From the NCBI GenBank assembly GCA_937958675.1, contig CALGND010000094.1, positions 1 to 53,627 of the forward strand: a stretch of DNA of 53,627 nucleotides, read 5' to 3'. The notes under the pieces were generated by a model that saw only the letters and a list, made by a program, of their open reading frames with translations, did no database searches and had not been told where the DNA came from. A program made the position numbers and the translations under genes. This document shows, in pieces, positions 46,526 through 53,627 of this stretch; positions within the stretch are counted from its first letter, which is position 1, and every line of letters begins with the position of its first letter. Source of the DNA: an uncultured Granulosicoccaceae bacterium. GTDB lineage: Bacteria > Pseudomonadota > Gammaproteobacteria > Granulosicoccales > Granulosicoccaceae.

Positions 46526-47860
46526 ATGAGAGTAGCCGTTATCGGAGCAGGCCCATCCGGGTTAGCACAACTCAGAGCTTTTCAATCCGCAGCAGCTAAG
46601 GGCGAGTCAATCCCTGAAGTTGTGTGCTTTGAAAAGCAAGATAACTGGGGTGGCTTGTGGAACTACACTTGGCGCACTGGCCTTGACGAATATGGTGAGC
46701 CGGTGCACGGCAGTATGTATCGCTATCTATGGTCTAACGGTCCTAAGGAGGGGTTAGAGTTTGCTGACTACACCTTTGAAGAACACTTTGGTAAACAAAT
46801 CGCATCCTATCCGCCTCGCGCTGTATTGTTTGACTATATCCAAGGCCGCTTGGAAAAAGCGGATGTACGAAAATGGATTCGCTTTCGCACGCCGGTGCGT
46901 TGGGTTGAAGAAGACACAGCGACAGGTAAATTTAATGTCACGTCACACGATTTGGTTAACGATACTCAGCAAACAGAAGAGTTTGATTATGTAGTTGTTG
47001 CTAATGGCCATTTCTCGACACCGAATGTGCCTCACTTTGAAGGCTTTGACTCGTTTTCTGGGCGTGTCATGCATGCGCATGATTTTCGCGACGCCTTAGA
47101 ATTTAAAGACAAAGATGTATTGATCATTGGCACCAGCTATTCTGCCGAAGATATCGGTAGTCAATGCTGGAAATACGGGTGTAAATCAGTCACGGTGAGT
47201 CATCGTACTGCGCCGATGGGCTACGACTGGCCCGACAATTGGCAAGAAGTTCCGCTACTACAAAAGCTGGACAAAGACACAGCCCACTTTAAAGATGGCA
47301 GTAGCAAAAAAGTGGACGTGGTTATTTTGTGCACTGGCTATCAGCATCACTTTCCGTTTATGTCTGAATCGCTGACGCTTCACACGGCAAATCGCTTGGC
47401 ATCTGCTGACCTTTATAAGGGCGTTGTGTTTAATGGTAATCCTGCGGTGATGTATTTAGGCATGCAAGATCAGTGGTACACATTTAATATGTTCGACGCA
47501 CAAGCCTGGTATGCACGTGATGTCATTATGGGCAAAATCTCAGTGCCAGATGAAGCGGCAAGAGCCGCAGACGTTGTCGCGCGCGTTGCAGCTGAAGATG
47601 CGATAGAGGATGATTACGGTGCAATTCGTTACCAAGGCGACTACGTAAAAGAACTAATCGCTGACACTGATTATCCAACGTTTGATGTTGATGCGGCGAA
47701 CGAAGCGTTCTTTCAGTGGAAGAAACACAAGAAAGAAAATATCATGACCTTTCGCGACAATGGATATAAGTCGGCAATGACTGGTTCAATGGCACCCAAG
47801 CATCACACTAAGTGGTCTGAAGCACTGGATGATTCGTTGGAGACTTATCTGAAGAACTGA
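46526..47860 (+). CDS. tmm: trimethylamine monooxygenase (flavin-containing monooxygenase)
   Basis: 444-aa class B flavoprotein that oxidises trimethylamine to TMAO with NADPH and O2. FAD motif is GAGPSG (7-12); the FMO fingerprint is [11 protein letters not shown] (177-187); the NADPH region is [10 protein letters not shown] (202-211). It matches Methylophaga Tmm through long stretches recalled by eye, such as [28 protein letters not shown] (with N71), [19 protein letters not shown] and [13 protein letters not shown]. These distinguish Tmm from general FMOs. ATG start with AAAGGAG upstream. Monocistronic; the TMAO catabolic genes (tdm and others) are not in the window. Confidence 0.93.
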   Translation: MRVAVIGAGPSGLAQLRAFQSAAAKGESIPEVVCFEKQDNWGGLWNYTWRTGLDEYGEPVHGSMYRYLWSNGPKEGLEFADYTFEEHFGKQIASYPPRAVLFDYIQGRLEKADVRKWIRFRTPVRWVEEDTATGKFNVTSHDLVNDTQQTEEFDYVVVANGHFSTPNVPHFEGFDSFSGRVMHAHDFRDALEFKDKDVLIIGTSYSAEDIGSQCWKYGCKSVTVSHRTAPMGYDWPDNWQEVPLLQKLDKDTAHFKDGSSKKVDVVILCTGYQHHFPFMSESLTLHTANRLASADLYKGVVFNGNPAVMYLGMQDQWYTFNMFDAQAWYARDVIMGKISVPDEAARAADVVARVAAEDAIEDDYGAIRYQGDYVKELIADTDYPTFDVDAANEAFFQWKKHKKENIMTFRDNGYKSAMTGSMAPKHHTKWSEALDDSLETYLKN

Positions 47861-47884
47861 CTCGGGTCACTCTAGATAGTAAAC

Positions 47885-47923
47885 GTCGTTTCCGCAAAGG
47901 CGAGTCGTCTTTGCGGGATCGAC
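47885..47923. terminator. hairpin between convergent tmm and the helical-repeat gene
   Basis: GTCGTTTCCGCAAAG (47885-47899) pairs with CTTTGCGGGATCGAC (47909-47923) with few mismatches across a 9-nt loop. It ends exactly at the stop codon of the minus-strand gene. Composition (CGCAAAGGCG...TTTGCGGG) is like the repeats at 5607 and 16951. It probably serves both converging genes. Confidence 0.55.
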
Positions 47924-49738
47924 TTAGTGTCTGTATATCTGTTGAAAATTTTCGTCGATCATAAAAGGGCGCGTGCTCTGAAATTGAACCGGGTCATCTG
48001 CATTCATTTGCCTAGTGGCTTCGGATATCATCTGGTGTTCCTCTGCGGTTAAGTCGGCAGTAGCCACCCAGTTTTGAAATAACGCCGATTGCTGGCTCGA
48101 GACGCTATAAGTTAATTGCATTAATAGTTCAGTTCGAACTTCGCTAGGTTGTTGTATTGCCATTTCGAGCGCTTGTAGTGGTTGCGATTCTGACATTAAC
48201 ATCACCAGCATGCTGGTAGCCTCTACACTTGCCGGGCCTTGCGGCAAGGTGCTCACCCAACTTTCAGCGCTTGAAGGGTCATTGTAATAAAGCTGTTGCG
48301 TTATGCCGTACGCCATTTGTGATTGAGCATCGGGGCTCATCTCGGGATACAGTCTTAACGCTAAATCCAAATCACTATGGCTAATCATTGGTGCGATTGA
48401 TTGCACTAAGGAATCTCGTACTTGTGGGTCGCTTGAATATTCAACCCATTGCAAAGCATCTTCAGGGGATTGTTCAACCCAAGTATGAAAAACGGTTTGG
48501 CGTGCGGTCTGTGCAAATAGATCGGGTAGGGTATCGACCCAGCTCATGGCACTAGCAGGATCTGCCATACCTTTGATGGCTGCTGCTGAACTGTATAAAC
48601 TGTGTAAAGCACTCTCACTAATTTCACCATCGGGCAAACTTGAAACGAAGTTAATGGCGGTATCAGGGCTACTATAGCTCCATACTTCTAGTACGCGTTG
48701 TTGAGCATAGCTGCGGGCGGAGCTGTTACTAAGATTACTTGCCCAAGAGTATGCTTCTTCGGGAGATGAATTAGCAAGCTGCGATGCATACTCGGCCTGC
48801 ATGTTCATTCTGCTCTGCGTATTAGTGATTGTTTCTATCATTGCTAAGCCAGCTTGTGGGTCGGCATGCATAATATTCATTATCGCCATCTCTTTCGTAT
48901 GGCTGCTTTTAACCCAGTCAGGGTTTTGGTCCATCCACTCCATTGCTGCTATCGGATCTTGATTAGACCAGTGCATCACTACCTGTTCAATCGACTGTTG
49001 TTGTATGTTGCTGTTGCTAGTGTTTTGCATTATTTGTTCAAGGGCTGCTTTAGGGTTTGATTCAGCGAGCACGGAATAAGCTTGATTGATGATGTGCTTG
49101 TTTTGTTTAGGGTCTAGATTATCCAACCACTGAGACATGGCATCGTAGTTTGTCATTGCTAGTGCCCGCATAAGCTCATAAGGGTGGTTCATTGACTGCA
49201 TGACGCCGCCTGACATGAGCTCTTCAAGGTGCAAAACAACCGCTTGAGAGTTAAGCTCCGACCATCGCTGGATTGCCGCTCGATATACCCAGGCTTTTTC
49301 ATAGGCTCGATGTGTATCTCGTTCGACTGCGTTAATGATTTCTATAAGCTCATCTTCGCTGGCTGAGGCGATATGATTAAGTGCTTGCAACTGTTGTCGA
49401 TAGCTTGATCGATCGCCAACCTCTAGCCACTTGTGGGCTTTTTGTTCCTGTAGTGTGAACGTACTACTGATGTTGGTAGAGACCGTTGATTGAACAGTAT
49501 TATTGGAAACGTTAGTACTAGAGCTAAAAGGGTTGTTAGGTAATTGGCCTAGCTGTTGATTCGATGGTTGATCTAACTGTATCGATTCAGTTGATGTAAG
49601 CGACGGCGCTGATGCGGTTGACGTTGTATGTGCTGTGCGCAAAAAAGGTGTTAAAGCCCAGCTTGCTGCAGCGCCAACAATTGTTCCGCCAGTAAAGAAA
49701 ACGCTTATCAATAATGGTTTGCTTAGTTTCATATGCAT
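47924..49738 (-). CDS. membrane-anchored alpha-helical repeat protein of unknown function
   Basis: 604 aa. An N-terminal signal anchor or uncleaved signal (about 6-33) is followed by a Ser/Thr/Asn/Gln-rich linker to about 95. The remaining ~500 residues form a helical solenoid of degenerate ~35-residue repeats of type DPxxAxxWxxxLP: DPIAAMEWMDQNP, SPEEAYSWASNL, SPDTAINFVSSLP, DPASAMSWVDTLP, SPEDALQWVEYS and DPSSAESWVSTLPQG. No enzymatic motif is seen. The architecture resembles TPR/Sel1-like or HEAT scaffolds; the family is not recognised. Start ATG at 49738 or the next Met two codons later. It converges on tmm. Confidence 0.78.
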   Translation of the reverse strand: MHMKLSKPLLISVFFTGGTIVGAAASWALTPFLRTAHTTSTASAPSLTSTESIQLDQPSNQQLGQLPNNPFSSSTNVSNNTVQSTVSTNISSTFTLQEQKAHKWLEVGDRSSYRQQLQALNHIASASEDELIEIINAVERDTHRAYEKAWVYRAAIQRWSELNSQAVVLHLEELMSGGVMQSMNHPYELMRALAMTNYDAMSQWLDNLDPKQNKHIINQAYSVLAESNPKAALEQIMQNTSNSNIQQQSIEQVVMHWSNQDPIAAMEWMDQNPDWVKSSHTKEMAIMNIMHADPQAGLAMIETITNTQSRMNMQAEYASQLANSSPEEAYSWASNLSNSSARSYAQQRVLEVWSYSSPDTAINFVSSLPDGEISESALHSLYSSAAAIKGMADPASAMSWVDTLPDLFAQTARQTVFHTWVEQSPEDALQWVEYSSDPQVRDSLVQSIAPMISHSDLDLALRLYPEMSPDAQSQMAYGITQQLYYNDPSSAESWVSTLPQGPASVEATSMLVMLMSESQPLQALEMAIQQPSEVRTELLMQLTYSVSSQQSALFQNWVATADLTAEEHQMISEATRQMNADDPVQFQSTRPFMIDENFQQIYRH

Positions 49739-49844
49739 AGCCTACTTGCTGCGCACCAGACAATTACGGTGTATTGAGGATACATTATGACCAATTAAGC
49801 CATCCGAGATGTTGAATATGCTGATAGTTTGCAATGTTTTCGAT

Positions 49845-49925
49845 AAGCTGCAGCTAACGAGGGGAAGGCATACTGTCGTCATTGCTAAAAATGGGTTTGA
49901 GATGACCCATAGCTTGCTGCAGCTT
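49845..49925. ncRNA. nested inverted repeats, candidate structured element
   Basis: AAGCTGCAGC (49845-49854) and GCTGCAGCTT (49916-49925) form a perfect 10-bp outer stem. Inside, ATGGGT (49891-49896) and ACCCAT (49905-49910) form a second perfect 6-bp stem with an 8-nt loop. On the + strand the structure is followed by AAAAATTAAAG; on the minus strand by a T-poor stretch. It lies in the 357-nt divergent gap between the helical-repeat gene and the DMT transporter. It could be a small RNA, leader structure or operator pair. No known RNA family was recognised. Confidence 0.3.
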
Positions 49926-50095
49926 AAAAATTAAAGCTTAACTGATTCACAATCATTACTTCCTGAGCCCCTGCTGTTGTTCCTAGATACACATGGTTAG
50001 TAAAAGCCTAAACGCTTATGCTAGTTAGGGTATCAAATCGGCAGTGCGACTAAATTTAATGGTAAGTGCAGCGATGTCTAATAAACGACCGAGCA

Positions 50096-51001
50096 ATGTT
50101 TCTTTTGACTAAAAGTGTAAAAGCGCCAATTGGTGAGTTCTCAGGTATTGTGCTGATGCTGCTTGCAATGTGCTTTCTAAGCACAATGGATGCTATTGCA
50201 AAGTGGCTGATGGAACACTCGGCGACGCCCATTCAACTACTGGCGCTGCGTAGCGTCATCATTGTGCCGTGTGTGATTCTTTATTTTTGGATAAAGGGCG
50301 AAAGCGACAAACTTGTGCCAACGCGGCCAATTGCTCAGGGCATTCGCGGGATGCTTGGGTTCATTGCGCCATTTAGTTTTTTTGTCGGTATTCACTATTT
50401 ACCTCTCACTGCGGCCGTAGTGGTGTTTTTCTCGTCAATATTTTTTACTACGCTGTTGTCGATTGTTGTTCTAAAAGAAAAGGTTGGCGTACACCGATGG
50501 ATGGCTGTTGTGGTGGGCTACTGTGGTGTAGCGCTAGCAATGATGCCCTGGAGCGGTGGAGAACTTAAGGGCTACCTATTAGTGTTGATATCGAGTGTTG
50601 CTTACTCTGCGCTCTTTATCAGCGGGAAATATTTAGCCAGAACAGAGTCAGTCACTTCATTGGTATTGTCATATAACTTAGGCGTAGGTGTGGTTTCGTT
50701 GTTTTTGCTACCTTGGTTTTGGAGCAATATCGAATGGCAGATGTATTTGGGAGTGCTCTTGCTAGCCGTGTTTGCTTTGGCTGGTCATTTTTCGATGACT
50801 AAAGCCTTTTCTATTGCTGAGGCGTCGCAAATAACACCGTTTGAGTACACCGGGGTTTTATGGACACTCTTGTTTGACATCGTTATTTGGCAAGTTTATC
50901 CCAGCCGGTATACCTTAGCAGGCGCTGTTATTATCATCTCAAGCAGCTTATACGTCATTCATCGAGAACGAGCTCAAAGGCTTAAAATACGGTATCGTTA
51001 A
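50096..51001 (+). CDS. DMT superfamily transporter (two EamA domains)
   Basis: About 301-aa inner-membrane protein with about ten hydrophobic segments arranged as two EamA repeats. Typical stretches are FLSTMDAIAKWLM (TM1), LRSVIIVPCVILYF, FFSSIFFTTLLSIVVLKEKVG and MTKAFSIAEASQITPFEYTGVLWTLLFD. It probably exports a metabolite or amino acid; the substrate cannot be read from sequence. ATG at 50096 is chosen because family N-termini begin about ten residues before TM1; a GTG at 50066 would add ten residues. The NUDIX gene starts 34 nt downstream, so the two may be co-transcribed. Confidence 0.85.
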   Translation: MFLLTKSVKAPIGEFSGIVLMLLAMCFLSTMDAIAKWLMEHSATPIQLLALRSVIIVPCVILYFWIKGESDKLVPTRPIAQGIRGMLGFIAPFSFFVGIHYLPLTAAVVVFFSSIFFTTLLSIVVLKEKVGVHRWMAVVVGYCGVALAMMPWSGGELKGYLLVLISSVAYSALFISGKYLARTESVTSLVLSYNLGVGVVSLFLLPWFWSNIEWQMYLGVLLLAVFALAGHFSMTKAFSIAEASQITPFEYTGVLWTLLFDIVIWQVYPSRYTLAGAVIIISSSLYVIHRERAQRLKIRYR

Positions 51002-51035
51002 TCTTCACAAATGAGTATAAAAGCACAGGCGTAGC

Positions 51036-51491
51036 ATGGCAAAAAAAGGCAGTCACAAATGGCGTCCGCAAGCGGGTGTCCAAGCTAAGGTGTTGGGCAT
51101 TTGTATGAACAAGGGCAAGCTGCTGGCAATGGATGTTTTTAACGATAAGGGCAAAGTTAAAGGTGTGCGCCCCTTGGGCGGTACGATCGAGCCTGGAGAG
51201 ACCAGAGAGGCTGCGCTAACCCGTGAATTTTCTGAAGAGCTAAATACTGAAATCGTGATAACCGGCAGTTGGCGAGTTTTTGAAAATATCTACGACCATG
51301 AAGGTGTGTTGGGTCATGAGTATTGCTTCGCAACCGGCGTATCGCTTGTGGATAAGTCTTTATATACTAAAAGTGTGATTGCATTTTCCGAGGATAGCGG
51401 CGCCGATTGTACAGCCACATGGGTTGAGATTAAAACTCTAAAAGCGGGCGAGCTTGCGCTTTTCCCTGACGGACTCTTGGCAGTTCTTTAG
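51036..51491 (+). CDS. NUDIX hydrolase
   Basis: 151-aa small pyrophosphohydrolase. The NUDIX box is G49-x5-E55-x7-R63-E64-F-x-E67-E68 (GTIEPGETREAALTREFSEE). All metal-binding Glu residues are present; the penultimate Gly of the consensus is Asn70. The substrate (nucleoside diphosphate-X) is not predictable. It is probably in one transcript with the DMT transporter before it. Confidence 0.88.
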   Translation: MAKKGSHKWRPQAGVQAKVLGICMNKGKLLAMDVFNDKGKVKGVRPLGGTIEPGETREAALTREFSEELNTEIVITGSWRVFENIYDHEGVLGHEYCFATGVSLVDKSLYTKSVIAFSEDSGADCTATWVEIKTLKAGELALFPDGLLAVL

Positions 51492-51581
51492 CGCCACTAC
51501 TGCTCATATCGTTCTCATGACAACTATCGATCGATGGCATCCTATATACTTCTGCTTTCAGTTGATCATTGAACGACCAAC

Positions 51582-52151
51582 ATGAACTCAAACGCCTTCC
51601 TGCTTCAAGCCATAAAGCACCCATTTAGTGTTGGAGCGGTAACTCCCAGTTCGCAGAATCTGTCAAATCTGGTGATTGAACATGCGGATTTACATTTAGC
51701 GAGCGCCGTGGTTGAACTTGGGCCGGGTAGCGGAAGTTTCACTCATAAAATTCTTGAGCAACTCGATGAGTCAGTACCGTACTTGGGAATTGAGCAAAAT
51801 GAGAGCTTTGCCGGCAAGTTGGTGGAGCAATTAAGAGTTGAGCAGATCGCACTGGGTTCTGCAGAAGACTTAACTGAGCTCCTAGCTCAACACGGCATTG
51901 TTGAATGTAACCGTATTATTTCCGGATTACCTTGGGTCGTTTTTTCAGCTGAACGGCAGGATAAAATATTATCTGAGGTGGCCAGTAATTTGGCTGTAGG
52001 CGGGAAGTTCTTAACTTACGCGTACTTCCCATTTAATATGTTTTCTAGGGGGCGGGCATTTCAGGACAAGTTAAAACAGCATTTCAGCCAGGTAGAGAAA
52101 ACTGCAATGGTTTTAAACTTCCCTCCGGCTTTTGTCTACATATGTAGCTAA
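51582..52151 (+). CDS. class I SAM methyltransferase, PmtA-like (phospholipid N-methyltransferase / rRNA-dimethylase fold)
   Basis: 189-aa soluble methyltransferase. SAM motif I is VVELGPGSGSF (43-53). The N-terminal HPFSVGAVTPSSQNLSNLV and later SGLPWVVF (114-121), GGKFLTYAYFPF and LNFPPAFVYIC are hallmarks of the bacterial phosphatidylethanolamine N-methyltransferase branch rather than KsgA. If it is a true PmtA it would make phosphatidylcholine precursors, fitting the choline/betaine theme, but the family also contains uncharacterised members. Upstream spacing of 90 nt suggests its own promoter; the Shine-Dalgarno is weak. Confidence 0.7.
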   Translation: MNSNAFLLQAIKHPFSVGAVTPSSQNLSNLVIEHADLHLASAVVELGPGSGSFTHKILEQLDESVPYLGIEQNESFAGKLVEQLRVEQIALGSAEDLTELLAQHGIVECNRIISGLPWVVFSAERQDKILSEVASNLAVGGKFLTYAYFPFNMFSRGRAFQDKLKQHFSQVEKTAMVLNFPPAFVYICS

Positions 52152-52168
52152 AGCACTAGCTGAGTGCT
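52152..52168 (+). terminator. hairpin after the methyltransferase gene
   Basis: AGCACT (52152-52157) and AGTGCT (52163-52168) form a perfect 6-bp stem with a 5-nt loop immediately after the TAA. There is no U-tract, so it is only a candidate terminator between the convergent methyltransferase and GH16 genes. Confidence 0.35.
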
Positions 52169-52261
52169 CAGACTGGTGATTTGCTAGACGATTAGCGATA
52201 TAAATTAAAGGATAATTCTGCACACTTGGCTTCCTTGCCGTTGTGCTGTCAGGTTCTGACG

Positions 52262-53627
52262 TTACCGACGACGGTAAGCTCTAACCCAATCGATCTCCAA
52301 AGCAGGGTTCTGCCAAGTGTTGATATCATTTTGATTAGGGAAGTGATCGTTGCCTGCTCGGCCCAAACCACCTGAGTTAGTGGCGAAATTTGTCCAATCG
52401 CCACCAATTGCAAGATTCATGATGATGTAGAGATTTTCGCGGTCTACAGCTCCGTTCCACAATTCGCTTATTCGCTGGCCATCGAGATAGTAGGCTACGT
52501 AGCCAGGGCTCCATTCAACAGCATAGGTATGGTAGTTCTCGCTGAAATTGGTACCGTTGCTAAACTGGCCAGATGGGTATGGCTTAATAAAATGATCGTC
52601 GCCACCGTAATTGGTGCTGACGTTAGTAAAGTAATGGAATGAATTATAGATATACCAAGGCGCATGGCCTAGGTTTTCCATTATGTCAATTTCGGTTCTA
52701 GCCGTGCCTTGACTGCGCTGATTTTGGTGATGCAACCAAAATGCCGGGAAGGTGCCTGTTGCACTCGGGATTTTGATGCGGGCTTCAAAGTAGCCATATT
52801 TTTGGTTAAATTTGTCGTACGTTGTCAGAGCGCCTGACAAGAAAGGCTGCTGCGGCAAGATATCTCGCAGCGGGCCATGCGTAAGGCCTCGGTTACCCGT
52901 GTATTGCGGGTTTCGAACAGCTCTGATTGCTAGTCGGTTTCCATCAAACTGGAAGGGATTGTGTAGTTGAGGAACAACGTTTAAGTGTTCCTGATCTTCA
53001 GCAAGCGTGTTGACGTAGAATTGATCCTCACCGTTGATTACACGATACTCATATCGCTCACCATTGAACTCACCGTCCCATCGTAATTGTGTGTTCCAAC
53101 GAGCGGGATTAAGCGAGTTTCCGTTAAATTCGTCACTGAACACCAACTCGTAGCCTTCACGTGATGCGTCCGGCATACCCCAAGACTGCGGGTCAATAAG
53201 TCCGTTGTCGTCTTGTGGTGGCGGATTGTTAACAATGGGCGTCGGCTGTGGATTGCTGACTTGTGTATTCGTTGTGTTACCGCCGTTATCACTAACAATC
53301 ACTTTTACTGTGTTGGATTGCTCGCTGTATTGCCAGTTGTTATTAATAGCTTTAACTGACATCGAGTGTTCGCCGTTCCATAGACCGTTGCTGGTAAAGC
53401 GGGTATCGCTAGTGACGTGGTATTGAGCGCCATCCACCGCAACCTCATAGTTGCTTGCACCTGATACTGCATCCCATTCCCACTGAACTGTTCCATTGCC
53501 TGTTTGCGAGCCTCGTGGGTTGGATGGTGCACCGAAGCTACTGCTAGCTTGATCATTCGATGGTTGGTTATTTGAAGGCTCATTATTGGCGCTGTTGTTG
53601 GTTACCGGCGATGAACCGCCTCCAATA
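52262..53627 (-). CDS. glycoside hydrolase family 16 enzyme, 5' end beyond the window
   Basis: C-terminal ~455 residues; the reading frame is open to the right edge, so the true start lies outside. The visible N-terminal part is an Asn/Ser/Pro-rich linker and an FN3/Ig-like module (TVQWEWDAVSGASNYEV through NTVKVIVSD). A second Asn/Pro linker follows, then the GH16 beta-jelly-roll. The catalytic signature ExDxxE is EIDIME (coded at 52676-52693), with nucleophile and acid/base Glu intact. Trp-rich substrate-cleft stretches include FPAFWLHHQNQ, HTYAVEWSPGYVAYYLDG and MNLAIGGDW. It is probably a secreted laminarinase, lichenase or agarase-type enzyme; substrate is not resolved. Confidence 0.88.
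   Translation of the reverse strand, partial: IGGGSSPVTNNSANNEPSNNQPSNDQASSSFGAPSNPRGSQTGNGTVQWEWDAVSGASNYEVAVDGAQYHVTSDTRFTSNGLWNGEHSMSVKAINNNWQYSEQSNTVKVIVSDNGGNTTNTQVSNPQPTPIVNNPPPQDDNGLIDPQSWGMPDASREGYELVFSDEFNGNSLNPARWNTQLRWDGEFNGERYEYRVINGEDQFYVNTLAEDQEHLNVVPQLHNPFQFDGNRLAIRAVRNPQYTGNRGLTHGPLRDILPQQPFLSGALTTYDKFNQKYGYFEARIKIPSATGTFPAFWLHHQNQRSQGTARTEIDIMENLGHAPWYIYNSFHYFTNVSTNYGGDDHFIKPYPSGQFSNGTNFSENYHTYAVEWSPGYVAYYLDGQRISELWNGAVDRENLYIIMNLAIGGDWTNFATNSGGLGRAGNDHFPNQNDINTWQNPALEIDWVRAYRRR

Noticed and set aside
46200..46529. A + strand frame of about 109 codons spanning the end of the giant gene and the tmm leader
   Set aside because: It overlaps the OmpA_C coding region in another frame, includes the inverted-repeat element, and has no recognisable domain.
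51582..52151. Annotating the methyltransferase as KsgA (16S rRNA dimethyltransferase)
   Set aside because: It is only 189 aa, lacks the KsgA C-terminal domain and has the GAVTPSS and PPAFVY features of the PmtA-like branch.

Overview
The window looks like the chromosome of a marine or otherwise saline-adapted gammaproteobacterium. This is inferred from close resemblance of several products to gammaproteobacterial proteins (CaiD, BetA, MepK, Hpt, AcrR-type TetR and a Methylophaga-like Tmm), from the emphasis on quaternary-amine osmolytes, and from a GH16 glycan hydrolase at the right edge. The exact lineage cannot be named. No tRNA, rRNA, CRISPR array or intact insertion sequence was seen; the left edge may hold a decayed transposase fragment.

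Layout. 1-381: gene remnants. 382-1557 (-): Gfo/Idh/MocA oxidoreductase. 1788-5600 (+): polar amino-acid-type ABC importer (binding protein, ATPase, permease) running into kynureninase. 5808-6740 (+): PfkB sugar kinase behind a palindromic repeat. 6829-13169 (+): a tight five-gene carnitine/gamma-butyrobetaine operon, namely a BKACE cleavage enzyme, a carnitine dehydrogenase-thioesterase fusion, an acyl-CoA dehydrogenase, an ADP-forming acyl-CoA synthetase and CaiD. 13204-18565: dimethylglycine dehydrogenase (-), a divergent LysR regulator (+) and choline dehydrogenase BetA (-). 18709-23486: patatin lipoprotein, TetR/AcrR regulator with a palindromic operator, an unknown lipoprotein, hpt and mepK. 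23738-46285 (+): one uninterrupted 7515-codon gene for a giant surface protein. 46526-47860 (+): trimethylamine monooxygenase. 47924-53627: a helical-repeat membrane-anchored protein (-), DMT transporter, NUDIX hydrolase, PmtA-like methyltransferase, and a GH16 enzyme (-) cut by the window edge.

Metabolic logic. The 6.8-18.6 kb block can be read as an oxygen-independent route from gamma-butyrobetaine through CoA thioesters to carnitine, then 3-dehydrocarnitine, betainyl-CoA and glycine betaine. BetA feeds glycine betaine from choline, and the DMGDH homologue removes a methyl group from dimethylglycine. Tmm adds trimethylamine to TMAO, so much of the window serves methylated-amine metabolism. 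The step from glycine betaine to dimethylglycine is not encoded here.

The most unusual object is the giant gene. Its order is signal peptide, DUF4347, choice-of-anchor L, a DUF11-like domain, roughly fifty Ig-like domains, and a long calcium-type TSP3 rod. Six 1491-bp super-repeats of five Ig domains each lie inside the Ig array. After the rod comes a C-terminal-sorting-signal-like segment (GSGCSVG, a leucine-rich helix, RRRR) that is not at the C-terminus. It runs without a stop into a signal-peptide-like segment and a complete OmpA-type protein (beta-barrel, Pro/Lys linker, peptidoglycan-binding domain). This could be a bacterial polyprotein or a fused adhesin plus anchor.
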